Assembly: GCA_017989135.1 (NCBI GenBank)
Contig: JAGNQL010000005.1
Coordinates: forward strand, 1 to 62,941
Source: Burkholderiales bacterium
GTDB lineage: Bacteria > Pseudomonadota > Gammaproteobacteria > Burkholderiales > Casimicrobiaceae
Reading direction: 5' to 3'
DNA: 62,941 nucleotides
Part shown: in pieces, positions 15,665 through 22,906 of the stretch
Layout: the number at the start of each line of letters is the position of its first letter
Numbering within the stretch: the first letter of the stretch is position 1
Position numbers and translations under genes: made by a program
Notes under the pieces: model-generated
What the model was told of the DNA's origin: nothing
The model's input: the letters and a program-made list of their open reading frames with translations, nothing else
The model's database searches: none

Positions 15665-17499
15665 CCGACGTTCTATCGCTCGTGAAAAAGCGTGAAGCGC
15701 TGAACGCGAAAGCGCCGGCGGCTGGCAGTAGTGAAGCGAACGATTCTTTCGTGTGTTCAGACGATGGCGTCTGGCATTTTGGCTACGATCAACACGGCGT
15801 GCCACGGCCCGGCGCGTGGATATGCGCAAAGCTGGAAGTCGTCGCGTTATGCCGCGAGTTCGACGGCAACGGCTGGGGTTATGTTTTGTCGTTCAGCGAT
15901 CCGCGCGGCCATGCGAAACAATGGGTACTCCCCGCCCGTTTGCTCGCGGGCGATGGTGCCGAATTCCGGGCCGCGTTGCTCTCAATGGGCTTGCAAGTGT
16001 CTGGCAAGGCCTCCGCTCGCTCGCGGCTGTCTGAGTACATCCAAACACGCAAACCGACTGCCACGGCACGCCTAACGGATCGTATCGGCTGGCAACCCGA
16101 TGGCGCTTTCGTGTTGCCGGATCGCACCATTGGCGAAGGTGATGAACGCATCATTTTTCAGAGCGATGGCGCGGTGTCAAACACGTTTCGGCAGCGTGGC
16201 ACCGTGTCCGAATGGCGCGACGCAATCGCCCGGCGTTGCGCTGGAAACTCCCGCCTCGTGTTTTCTCTCTCGTGCGCATTCGCCGGGCCGCTGTTGCACC
16301 TCGCTGGCGTGGATTCGGGCGGGTTTCACTTTCGCGGCGATTCGTCAACCGGCAAAACGACCGCGCTACGCGTGGCCGCTACCGTTTGGGGCGGTGGCGA
16401 CTTCATGCAGCGGTGGCGCACCACAGAAAACGCGCTTGAATCAATGGCCGCGCAACATTGCGATGTGACGATGATTCTTGACGAGCTCGCGCAACTTGAA
16501 CCGGCGAAAGCGGGTGAATGCGCCTACATGCTCGCGAACGAATCCGGCAAAGCCAGATCGAAGCAAAGCGGCGCACCGCGTGCACGTCTGTCGTGGCGAT
16601 TGCTGTTTCTATCAGCGGGCGAAATTGGCCTTGCGGATCACGTCGCCGAAAGCGGCAAGCGGGTTCACACCGGGCAGGAAGTGCGCATGGTTGACCTAAC
16701 CGCCGATGCGAGCGCAGGCCTCGGCATCTTCGAGGTGTTGCACGATTGCGAAGCTTCCGGCGCGGCGGCATTCGCGGATGCGATCAAAGCCGACGCAGCG
16801 AAGCAATACGGCGCGGCGGGCGTTCAGTTCCTCGAAACACTAACCAAAGACTCGGAAGCTATCGGCGAACGCGTCAAACGCGCCGTGGCGACGCTCGCGG
16901 GTGAATGGGCTTATGGTGCTTCATCCGGGCAAGTCTCGCGCGTAGCGAGGCGTTTTGCATTGGTGGCTGTTGCGGGTGAACTGGCAACCGAATACGGGTT
17001 GACCGGCTGGCAGGCAAACGAGGCAACACTCTGCACGAAAGTCGTGTTCGATTCGTGGATTGAATCACGCGGCGGCACGGGCAACGGCGAACGCGCCCGC
17101 ATGCTCGCGCAAGTTCGCGGCTTTCTTGAAGCTCACGGCGCGGCACGCTTTACGTGGTGGCACCGCGCGACCGACGATCACGCCCCCAACACGATGCACC
17201 GCGCGGGCTTCCGGCGCATCGTAGATGAGCAAGGCAAGCCGCTAGCTGAACCCGTCGGCGAACTGTCGAAAGACGCATTCGGCAGCGGCCATACAGAGTT
17301 CTACGTATTGCTCGGCGTGTTTCGCGATGAAGTGTGCAAGGGCTACGACTACAAAGCCGTGTGTCGTTTGCTCATTGAGCTAGGACACCTCGTTACCGAT
17401 AAAGGTCGCTTGGATTCACGCTGTCGGATTCCAAGTATGGGCGAAAAGACGACCTGCTATCGGATACGTTCGACAATCTTCAATGACAGCGACGACTGA
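15661..17499 (+). CDS. DUF927-domain helicase-type ATPase, replication protein of the element
   Basis: The 612-residue protein has the DUF927 fold with a Walker A motif GDSSTGKT near residue 227 and an acidic Walker B-like MILDELAQ about 60 residues later. DUF927 proteins are P4/superfamily 3-like helicases encoded by integrated plasmids and satellites. The C-terminal part (about 480-612) may bind the origin DNA. The ATG overlaps the previous stop. Iteron-like decamers start about 90 bp after its end and recur near the integrase, consistent with binding by this protein or its neighbours. Confidence 0.85.
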   Translation: MTDVLSLVKKREALNAKAPAAGSSEANDSFVCSDDGVWHFGYDQHGVPRPGAWICAKLEVVALCREFDGNGWGYVLSFSDPRGHAKQWVLPARLLAGDGAEFRAALLSMGLQVSGKASARSRLSEYIQTRKPTATARLTDRIGWQPDGAFVLPDRTIGEGDERIIFQSDGAVSNTFRQRGTVSEWRDAIARRCAGNSRLVFSLSCAFAGPLLHLAGVDSGGFHFRGDSSTGKTTALRVAATVWGGGDFMQRWRTTENALESMAAQHCDVTMILDELAQLEPAKAGECAYMLANESGKARSKQSGAPRARLSWRLLFLSAGEIGLADHVAESGKRVHTGQEVRMVDLTADASAGLGIFEVLHDCEASGAAAFADAIKADAAKQYGAAGVQFLETLTKDSEAIGERVKRAVATLAGEWAYGASSGQVSRVARRFALVAVAGELATEYGLTGWQANEATLCTKVVFDSWIESRGGTGNGERARMLAQVRGFLEAHGAARFTWWHRATDDHAPNTMHRAGFRRIVDEQGKPLAEPVGELSKDAFGSGHTEFYVLLGVFRDEVCKGYDYKAVCRLLIELGHLVTDKGRLDSRCRIPSMGEKTTCYRIRSTIFNDSDD

Positions 17500-17591
17500 A
17501 CGGCCACGGCGGCGGGCGCGGCGCGGAAGAAATCCAATTCGCGCGCTATTGCCAAACCAGCGAGACAAACTGCGACGTTATGAGCAATGGC

Positions 17592-17707
17592 CGTCCGCAG
17601 TGCCCGCATCAAATTTGAGGTTGTCCGCAGTCGAAGTGCGGACACGTGAACCCGCATGCAGCCGCGGTCTCAGCGACGTTCGCGGCGGTGTCCGCAGTGT
17701 CCGCGCT
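17592..17707. repeat. Decamer repeat cluster 2 (TGTCCGCAGT), iteron-like
   Basis: These are mainly inverted copies of the 12933-13040 decamer: CGTCCGCAGT (17592), TGTCCGCAGT (17622), AGTGCGGACA (17635, opposite strand), TGTCCGCAGT (17689) and TGTCCGCGCT (17698). The two clusters bracket the replication genes about 4.6 kb apart, recalling the ori1 and crr arrangement of satellite phage P4. Confidence 0.68.
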
Positions 17708-17733
17708 ACTTTGTGCGGCTTGACCTCAATTAG

Positions 17734-17782
17734 GTAGGTTCTCACCAGGCACCCCGGCCCCCCGTGGGTAATTCGCCCCGCG
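17734..17782 (+). repeat. 49-bp imperfect direct repeat, left copy
   Basis: It begins GTAGGTTCT and ends GGGTAATTCGCCCCGCG. A same-length copy lies at 18473-18521. The two flank the DUF4124 cargo gene. Confidence 0.7.
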
Positions 17783-17904
17783 AGATTGAGCGTGTGAACA
17801 ACATTCCTCAGTTGGTTGACTGGATAAGGTTGACTGGTTGACCGTGTACCAATTTGACGCGGTCATCCATCACAAGGCACACTGCATCATCTTTGGAGTT
17901 GCCC

Positions 17905-18450
17905 ATGTTTCGATTGTGCGCTGTTTTGCTCGCGTTGGTTGCAGTGCCAGCTTTTGGGCAAACGATGTTCAAGTGTCCCGACGCGAGCGGGAAAGTCTCG
18001 TTTCAGGATTCACCGTGCGCAATCGGGGGCGGCGCGATCACTGTCAAGCCCAGCGCGGGCACTGACGCGAAGCGAGACGCGGGCGGCAAGACAGCACAAG
18101 GCAGCGCTCCAAAGGCTGCCAGCAGTGACCGCGCAGCGAGCTTGAAAGCTTCAGCGGATCGCATGGAATGGGAGCGCAAGACGCGTGATTTTGGCTATTC
18201 CATTCGAGACACCGAAGCAGCGTTGGCTTCCTTGAAAGCGCAGATGACATCGGAAATGGCCGCGATCCGCGCCGATATTCGCACGTTCAGGTCGGATGCA
18301 GCGGCGGCGGCTTTCGAGTCACAACGTGCGGCGGCGCTCGTTTCAACAAGTACGAAATATCAAACGCTCATTCAGGACACGCAGGAAGAGTTGAAATCGT
18401 TACGCGAAGCCGCCGCGCTGTACGCCAAGAAAGAGCCGCCCAACCGTTAG
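17905..18450 (+). CDS. DUF4124-domain exported protein (cargo gene)
   Basis: The 181-residue protein has a signal peptide (MFRLCAVLLALVAVPAFG) followed by the DUF4124 motif QTMFKCPDASGKVSFQDSPC with its two conserved cysteines. The rest (about residues 75-175) is a long helical, coiled-coil-like region. DUF4124 proteins are periplasmic and of unknown role. GGAG lies nine bases before the ATG at 17905. It is the last gene of the integrated element and sits between the two 49-bp direct repeats. Confidence 0.85.
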   Translation: MFRLCAVLLALVAVPAFGQTMFKCPDASGKVSFQDSPCAIGGGAITVKPSAGTDAKRDAGGKTAQGSAPKAASSDRAASLKASADRMEWERKTRDFGYSIRDTEAALASLKAQMTSEMAAIRADIRTFRSDAAAAAFESQRAAALVSTSTKYQTLIQDTQEELKSLREAAALYAKKEPPNR

Positions 18451-18472
18451 CGACACCCGCGCGCCATGAACA

Positions 18473-18521
18473 GTAGGTTCTTATCGCCCCCCCGGCCCGT
18501 CTAGGGGTAATTCGCCCCGTG
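18473..18521 (+). repeat. 49-bp imperfect direct repeat, right copy
   Basis: It begins GTAGGTTCT and ends GGGGTAATTCGCCCCGTG. The GGGG-TAATTCG-CCCC core can fold as a small hairpin. Distance to the left copy is 739 bp start to start. Confidence 0.7.
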
Positions 18522-18615
18522 CTTGCGCGCGAATCACAAAAGTTTTTCGGGAGGGGGTTGTATTGTGAAGGCTCAATCTGTTGCAGCACCGCAACACTTC
18601 ACAGCACTATTTCAA

Positions 18616-18636
18616 AGCGGGTACTTTTGCGGGTAT
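18616..18636 (+). promoter_or_regulatory. Two AGCGGGTAT-type repeats near the right end
   Basis: AGCGGGTAC (18616-18624) and TGCGGGTAT (18628-18636) match the cluster at the integrase promoter and lie about 60-80 bp inside the right attachment core. This supports an integrase arm-site role. Confidence 0.6.
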
Positions 18637-18696
18637 GGTTGAAAACGAACCCCCCGAAAGCCCCGTAAACACTGGTTTGCAAGCGATTGTGTAGTG

Positions 18697-18711
18697 CCCG
18701 CCCTCGCACCA
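18697..18711 (+). other. Right attachment core (attR candidate)
   Basis: CCCGCCCTCGCACCA repeats the tRNA-Leu 3' end with one G missing. AGT precedes both copies. The hairpin CCAATCG-CTTCG-CGATTGG (18709-18727) overlaps its edge. The region 18712-18937 shows no convincing gene. Confidence 0.65.
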
Positions 18712-18937
18712 ATCGCTTCGCGATTGGATCATTGTGAACTTCCCCATCCGCCAACCTCCTGCCGGTTTTTCAATCGAGCAAAGTTTCTGGCCGCGCATGT
18801 GGGTCGAATCTAATCCTTCCCTCTCGCCAACGTCTAGTCGGCTTCTACCGTATGCCAATCGCGTGACGTAAGCGTCGTCCGACATGAAGTACGCACGCTG
18901 CCCTACACACGGGTTGTTGCTTCGCGCGCAAGCTTGA

Positions 18938-18960
18938 CGTTCCCCCTCCAACTGGAACGT
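18938..18960. promoter_or_regulatory. Inverted repeat ahead of the BON-domain gene
   Basis: ACGTTCC (18938-18944) and GGAACGT (18954-18960) form a 7-bp dyad six bases before the ATG at 18966, covering the ribosome-binding region. It could be an operator or a translation-controlling hairpin. Confidence 0.45.
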
Positions 18961-18965
18961 TACTC

Positions 18966-19619
18966 ATGAAAACTGATTCACAAATTCAGCAAGACGTCAT
19001 CGCCGAACTGAAATGGGAGCCTTCCATTAACGCGACGGAAGTCGGCGTGGAAGTCAAGAACGGCGTGGTGACGCTCGCTGGGCACGTCGCGTCGTATGGC
19101 GAGAAGTGGGATGCAGAGCGCGCAGCGCAGCGCGTGCCTGGCGTCAAAGCGCTCGCCGTTGAAATAGATGTCACGCTGGGCGGCAGCAGCAAGCGCAACG
19201 ATGCCGACATCGCACGCTCGGTGGAGAACGTTTTGGAGTGGACTTCGTTTTTATCGAAAGATCCGATCAAGGTGATGGTCGAGAACGGCTGGGTCACGTT
19301 GTCCGGTGAAGCGCTCTGGGACTATCAGCGTCAGGCAGCGAAACTTGCGGTGCGTTATCTCATGGGCGTGACTGGCGTGAGCGATCAAATCACGATCAAA
19401 AATCGTGTGACAAGCACTAATGTGAAGACCGACATCGAGGCGGCGCTGAAACGTCGTGCCAGCAACGAAGCGCAGCAAATAACGGTTGCCGTCACTGGAG
19501 ACGTTGTCACGCTGGCCGGCAATGTGCACAACTGGGCGGAGCGCGATCTGGTCACACATTCTGCGTGGTGCACGCCGGGTGTAAGTAACGTCGTCGACAA
19601 CATCAAAGTCACGTACTAG
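18966..19619 (+). CDS. Triple BON-domain (OsmY-like) protein
   Basis: The 217-residue protein consists of three BON repeats, at about residues 3-72, 77-145 and 149-217. Each has the pattern of a helix followed by NGVVTLAGHV, NGWVTLSGEA or GDVVTLAGNV. BON domains are found in osmotic-stress and phospholipid-binding proteins. No signal peptide is seen, so a cytoplasmic role like that of the three-BON stress proteins of other betaproteobacteria is likely. It is the first host gene after the integrated element and begins a stress-type region. Confidence 0.9.
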   Translation: MKTDSQIQQDVIAELKWEPSINATEVGVEVKNGVVTLAGHVASYGEKWDAERAAQRVPGVKALAVEIDVTLGGSSKRNDADIARSVENVLEWTSFLSKDPIKVMVENGWVTLSGEALWDYQRQAAKLAVRYLMGVTGVSDQITIKNRVTSTNVKTDIEAALKRRASNEAQQITVAVTGDVVTLAGNVHNWAERDLVTHSAWCTPGVSNVVDNIKVTY

Positions 19620-19649
19620 TCCGACCAATCGTCAACGCGCACGTTACGA

Positions 19650-19672
19650 CGCAAGCGGCACGTCCGCTTGCG
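19650..19672 (+). other. Intercistronic hairpin
   Basis: CGCAAGCGG pairs with CCGCTTGCG around CACGT. There is no T-run, so it may be a processing or attenuation stem between the BON gene and the next one. Confidence 0.5.
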
Positions 19673-19707
19673 CGCATTCGTGCCAAGAAAATTCAAAGAG
19701 AAAAACA

Positions 19708-20211
19708 ATGGAACATCACCATCCACCGATCTACTATTTCAGTACGCACGAGGAGGCGGAGGACGCTATTCACGCGCTCAGTCGCTCTGGTTTTGACGTG
19801 AAAAAACTTTCGCTCGTAGGTAAGGGCTATCACACTGAAGAGCACCCCGTGGGTTTTTATACCGCCGGAGATCGCATTAAGTCGTGGGGTGGAGTCGGTG
19901 CGTTTTGGGGCGGCATATGGGGCGTGCTCCTTGCGCCAGCGGTGTTCTTTGTGCCGGGGCTTGGGCTCTTGGCAATGGCGGGCCCCGTCGTATCAGCATT
20001 GGTAGGCGCCCTGGAAGGCGTTGTGGTCGTCGGGGGCTTATCCGCGCTGGGCGCAGCGCTTACTCAAATTGGCGTCCCCAAAGATCAGGCGATCAAATAT
20101 GAGTCGGCCTTGAAGTTTGATAAGTACGTTCTCATGGTGCACGGCACCGCGGAAGAGCAGGCCAAAGCTGACGCCGTGATGGAGAGCGCGCGGGCGCTGC
20201 AAGCGGCTTGA
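19708..20211 (+). CDS. Stress-type membrane protein (general stress protein 17M-like)
   Basis: The 167-residue protein has a ferredoxin-like N-terminus (YYFSTHEEAEDAIHALSRSGFDVKKLSLVGKGYH), as in the heat-induced/DUF1269-type membrane proteins. A glycine-rich hydrophobic centre (GAFWGGIWGVLLAPAVFFVPG and a second stretch at about residues 95-117) follows, then a soluble tail. Its biochemical role is unknown. AAAGAGAAAAACA precedes the ATG. The stop overlaps the TTG start of the transporter that follows, so the two are translationally coupled. Confidence 0.8.
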   Translation: MEHHHPPIYYFSTHEEAEDAIHALSRSGFDVKKLSLVGKGYHTEEHPVGFYTAGDRIKSWGGVGAFWGGIWGVLLAPAVFFVPGLGLLAMAGPVVSALVGALEGVVVVGGLSALGAALTQIGVPKDQAIKYESALKFDKYVLMVHGTAEEQAKADAVMESARALQAA

Positions 20212-20900
20212 GAGGGCACAATGAACGGCACCGCACGCAGCACGTAGGCTGGCTGCGCGCGGCAGTGCTGGGCGCTAACGACGGTATCGTATCAACCGCA
20301 AGCCTTCTCGTTGGCGTGGCCGCAGCGAATGCGACGCACAGCAGCATCATGCTGACGGGCGTTGCGGCGCTGGTCGCCGGTGCGATGTCGATGGCGTCAG
20401 GCGAGTACGTTTCGGTTTACTCGCAGGCGGATGCGGAGGCGGCGGATCTGGCGCGCGAATCGGCCGAGATAGCGAAAAATCCAATGGCCGAACACGCGGA
20501 GCTCGCAGCGATTTATGTCGAGCGCGGCCTCGACGCGGCACTCGCGAAACAAGTGGCAACAGAACTCATGAACCACGATGCGATTGGCGCCCACGCTCGC
20601 GACGAACTCGGGATTACGGAGATCGTGCAAGCACGTCCCATTCAAGCCGCATTGACGTCCGCGGCTAGTTTCGCCGTAGGCGCGTTGCTTCCATTGGCAG
20701 TCACCGCTTTGGCTCCCATCAACGGCTTGATCATGTGGATTTCAGTAACCTCGCTCATCTTTCTTGCGGTACTCGGCGTTGTGGCTGCGCAGGTGGGTGG
20801 CGCCAACATTTGGGTAAGCGCCTGGCGGGTCACCTTTTGGGGCGCATTGGCGTTAGGGATTACCGCTGGCGTTGGCAAGTTCTTTGGTGCGGTTGTGTAG
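20208..20900 (+). CDS. VIT1/CCC1-family Fe2+/Mn2+ transporter
   Basis: The 230-residue protein begins with the family signature VGWLRAAVLGANDGIVSTAS, followed by the metal-binding cytoplasmic region around AEAADLARESAEIAKNP and AAIYVERGLDAALAKQVATEL, and four to five membrane helices. Family members export or store iron or manganese. No in-frame ATG precedes the conserved start; the TTG at 20208 overlaps the previous stop (TTGA). An ATG at 20221 is out of frame. It runs toward the ABC permease on the other strand. Confidence 0.88.
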   Translation: MRGHNERHRTQHVGWLRAAVLGANDGIVSTASLLVGVAAANATHSSIMLTGVAALVAGAMSMASGEYVSVYSQADAEAADLARESAEIAKNPMAEHAELAAIYVERGLDAALAKQVATELMNHDAIGAHARDELGITEIVQARPIQAALTSAASFAVGALLPLAVTALAPINGLIMWISVTSLIFLAVLGVVAAQVGGANIWVSAWRVTFWGALALGITAGVGKFFGAVV

Positions 20901-20951
20901 GATCGCTCCGGCCCGCTGTGCAAATGGAAGTTTGTTTTTTTTATTCAGCGA

Positions 20952-22166
20952 CTACTCATGTCGCAATGCCTCAATCGGGTCCATCCGCGCAGCGCGTCGC
21001 GCAGGGAAATAGCCAAATAAGACGCCGATGGCGGCCGAGAAAACTAACGAGAGTATGTTGATCGTGGGATCGAACGCATATGGCACTTTCATCACGCTTG
21101 ATAAGCCATACGACGCACCAGTTGCGATTGCAATTCCTACGACGCCTCCAAGCGCCGAGAGCACCACAGCCTCGATCAAGAACTGAAGCAGCACCTCACG
21201 TTCCAGTGCTCCTACGGCTAGACGTAATCCAATCTCTCGCGTTCGTTCGGTCACGCTGACGAGCATGATGTTCATGATGCCGATACCGCCCACTAATAGG
21301 CTCACCGCAGCCACTGCACCAAGCAACGTGGTCAATACGCCCATAGTGCTGGATAGCGTTTCCGCCAGTTGTTGTGTATCGAAAATATTAAAGTTGTCAT
21401 CCTCGCCTTCGGCCAGCTTTCGGCGCTCACGCATCAGTTGTCGCAAACTCGCCTTGAGCGGGCCGCTATCTGTGCCTTCCACCATGGAAACGGCCAGGGT
21501 GCTCACTTTGCGAGTGCCGGTGACGCGACGCTGCAGTGTGCGTAACGGCACCACGACCGCATCGTCTTGGTCGCCCATTCCACCCTGGCCCTTGGCCGCT
21601 AGGATGCCTACAACATCGCACGAAAAGAGCTTGACTCTGAGCTGCTGTCCGAGCCCCGTTTGGCCAACGCTACCGCCATAAATTTCACGTCGGACGGTCT
21701 CCCCGATGATGCAAACGGCCGCGCCGGCGCGCTGCTCTTCCTCGTCAAAAATGCGTCCACTTGCAAGCTTCCAGTTGCCGGTCACGAACCACGCATTGGT
21801 ACTGCCGGTAACGCTGGTGGCCCAGTTGCGGCCATTCGCAACGACCGTTGCACTCGCTCGCCCCTGCGGGGCCACGGCGGCGACGCCGCCGATTTGTGCG
21901 GCAATAGCCTCCGCGTCGGCCTCAACAAATTGCGGCACGCCACCGCCTCCACCACCGCCGCCAAATCGCTGCCCTGGGCTAACCATCAAAAGGTTCGTGC
22001 CGAGGCCCGAAATTTGCGCTTTGATCGCCTGTGTCGCGCCGTTGCCGAGCGTCACCATTGTGATGACCGCACTGACGCCGATCACGATGCCCAAGATGGT
22101 GAGAAACGAGCGCAACATATTGCGTTGAACGGAACGCACGGCAAGCATGAAAACGCTATAGAGCAT
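20952..22166 (-). CDS. MacB-type ABC transporter permease
   Basis: The 404-residue protein has an N-terminal membrane helix, a large periplasmic domain (MacB_PCD) over about residues 25-240 and a C-terminal FtsX domain with three helices (TTLLGAVAAVSLLVGGIGIMN near residue 285). It ends with the family hallmark FPARRAARMDPIEALRHE. Together with the ATPase (22166-22906) and adaptor (22903-24246) it would form a mechanotransmission-type exporter. A glycine stretch (RFGGGGGGGGVPQF) lies near residue 68. The start overlaps the ATPase stop. Confidence 0.92.
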   Translation of the reverse strand: MLYSVFMLAVRSVQRNMLRSFLTILGIVIGVSAVITMVTLGNGATQAIKAQISGLGTNLLMVSPGQRFGGGGGGGGVPQFVEADAEAIAAQIGGVAAVAPQGRASATVVANGRNWATSVTGSTNAWFVTGNWKLASGRIFDEEEQRAGAAVCIIGETVRREIYGGSVGQTGLGQQLRVKLFSCDVVGILAAKGQGGMGDQDDAVVVPLRTLQRRVTGTRKVSTLAVSMVEGTDSGPLKASLRQLMRERRKLAEGEDDNFNIFDTQQLAETLSSTMGVLTTLLGAVAAVSLLVGGIGIMNIMLVSVTERTREIGLRLAVGALEREVLLQFLIEAVVLSALGGVVGIAIATGASYGLSSVMKVPYAFDPTINILSLVFSAAIGVLFGYFPARRAARMDPIEALRHE

Positions 22167-22906
22167 CAGACGGATTCGGCCAGCGTTTCGTGATTAGCGT
22201 TGACATCAGTGGGATTGCCGTTGACCACGTCTTTTGCTATGCCTCCGTCAAGAAAGTGCACCATGCGCCTTGCGTAAGACGCCATGTCCGGCTCGTGCGT
22301 CACCATGAGCACGGTGATGCCGTGATCTTTGTTGAGCGCAACCAACAAGGCCATGATTTCGTGGCTGCGCTGCGTGTCTAGATTTCCCGTTGGCTCGTCC
22401 GCTAGCACGACCGCTGGTTCGGTCACGATGGCGCGTGCGATGGCCACGCGTTGCTGTTGACCTCCGGAAAGCTCCGCAGGTGTGTGATGCTCCCAGCCAC
22501 CAAGCCCCACCGACGCCAACGCCTTGCTTGCTGCAGTACGGCGCACGCTGGCGCTGTCGCCTCGATAGAGCAAAGGCAGCTCCACGTTTTCCTGTGCCGA
22601 TGTTCTGGCCAACAAGTTAAAGCCTTGAAATACGAAACCAAGGTAGCGCCGACGAAGCCTCGCGCGTTGATCGCGCGACAGTGCTTCGACGTGCGCACCT
22701 TTGAACAGGTACTCGCCCGCCGTCGGAGTGTCGAGGCACCCCAAAATATTCATGGCAGTCGATTTACCCGATCCGCTTGGGCCCATGATGGCTACGAATT
22801 CGCCTGCGCGAATCTCAAGGTCAATGCCCTTCAACGCCATTAGCTCGGTGGCACCCGTTCCGTAGCGCTTGGTGATGCCGTGTAACGCGATGAGCGGTTC
22901 GCTCAC
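22166..22906 (-). CDS. MacB/LolD-type ABC transporter ATPase
   Basis: The 246-residue ATPase shows Walker A GPSGSGKST (about residue 41), the Q-loop in FVFQGFNLLART, the signature LSGGQQQRVAIARA and Walker B VVLADEPTGNLD, followed by the H-loop MVTHEPD. It powers export by the permease encoded directly downstream. It is separate from the permease, unlike the fused E. coli MacB. Overlaps of one to four bases with both neighbours indicate a tight operon. Confidence 0.94.
   Translation of the reverse strand: MSEPLIALHGITKRYGTGATELMALKGIDLEIRAGEFVAIMGPSGSGKSTAMNILGCLDTPTAGEYLFKGAHVEALSRDQRARLRRRYLGFVFQGFNLLARTSAQENVELPLLYRGDSASVRRTAASKALASVGLGGWEHHTPAELSGGQQQRVAIARAIVTEPAVVLADEPTGNLDTQRSHEIMALLVALNKDHGITVLMVTHEPDMASYARRMVHFLDGGIAKDVVNGNPTDVNANHETLAESV

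Larger units (their letters stand above)
11210..18711 (+). mobile_element. P4-like integrated element in tRNA-Leu
   Basis: The left boundary is the tRNA 3' end, CCCGCCCTCGGCACCA (11210-11225). A one-base-shorter copy, CCCGCCCTCGCACCA, lies at 18697-18711 and marks the likely right end. Between them are an integrase pointing inward next to the tRNA, unknown small genes, an AlpA-type regulator, a CHC2 primase zinc finger and a DUF927 ATPase in an overlapping operon, then a cargo gene. No capsid, tail or conjugation genes are seen, which fits a satellite or genomic island that relies on a helper for movement. Confidence 0.85.

Noticed and set aside
17483..17737. 84-residue basic ORF overlapping the end of the DUF927 gene
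   Set aside because: It runs through the second decamer cluster, which dictates its sequence, and shows no family; the iteron explanation is simpler.
18607..18951. 114-residue minus-strand ORF with several cysteines across the right attachment core
   Set aside because: It starts only at a TTG just after an in-frame stop, spans the att core and arm repeats, and matches nothing known; it may be a chance frame, though parts look protein-like.
20901..20951. Bidirectional terminator between the VIT1 and ABC permease genes
   Set aside because: There is a T-rich run but no convincing stem before it.
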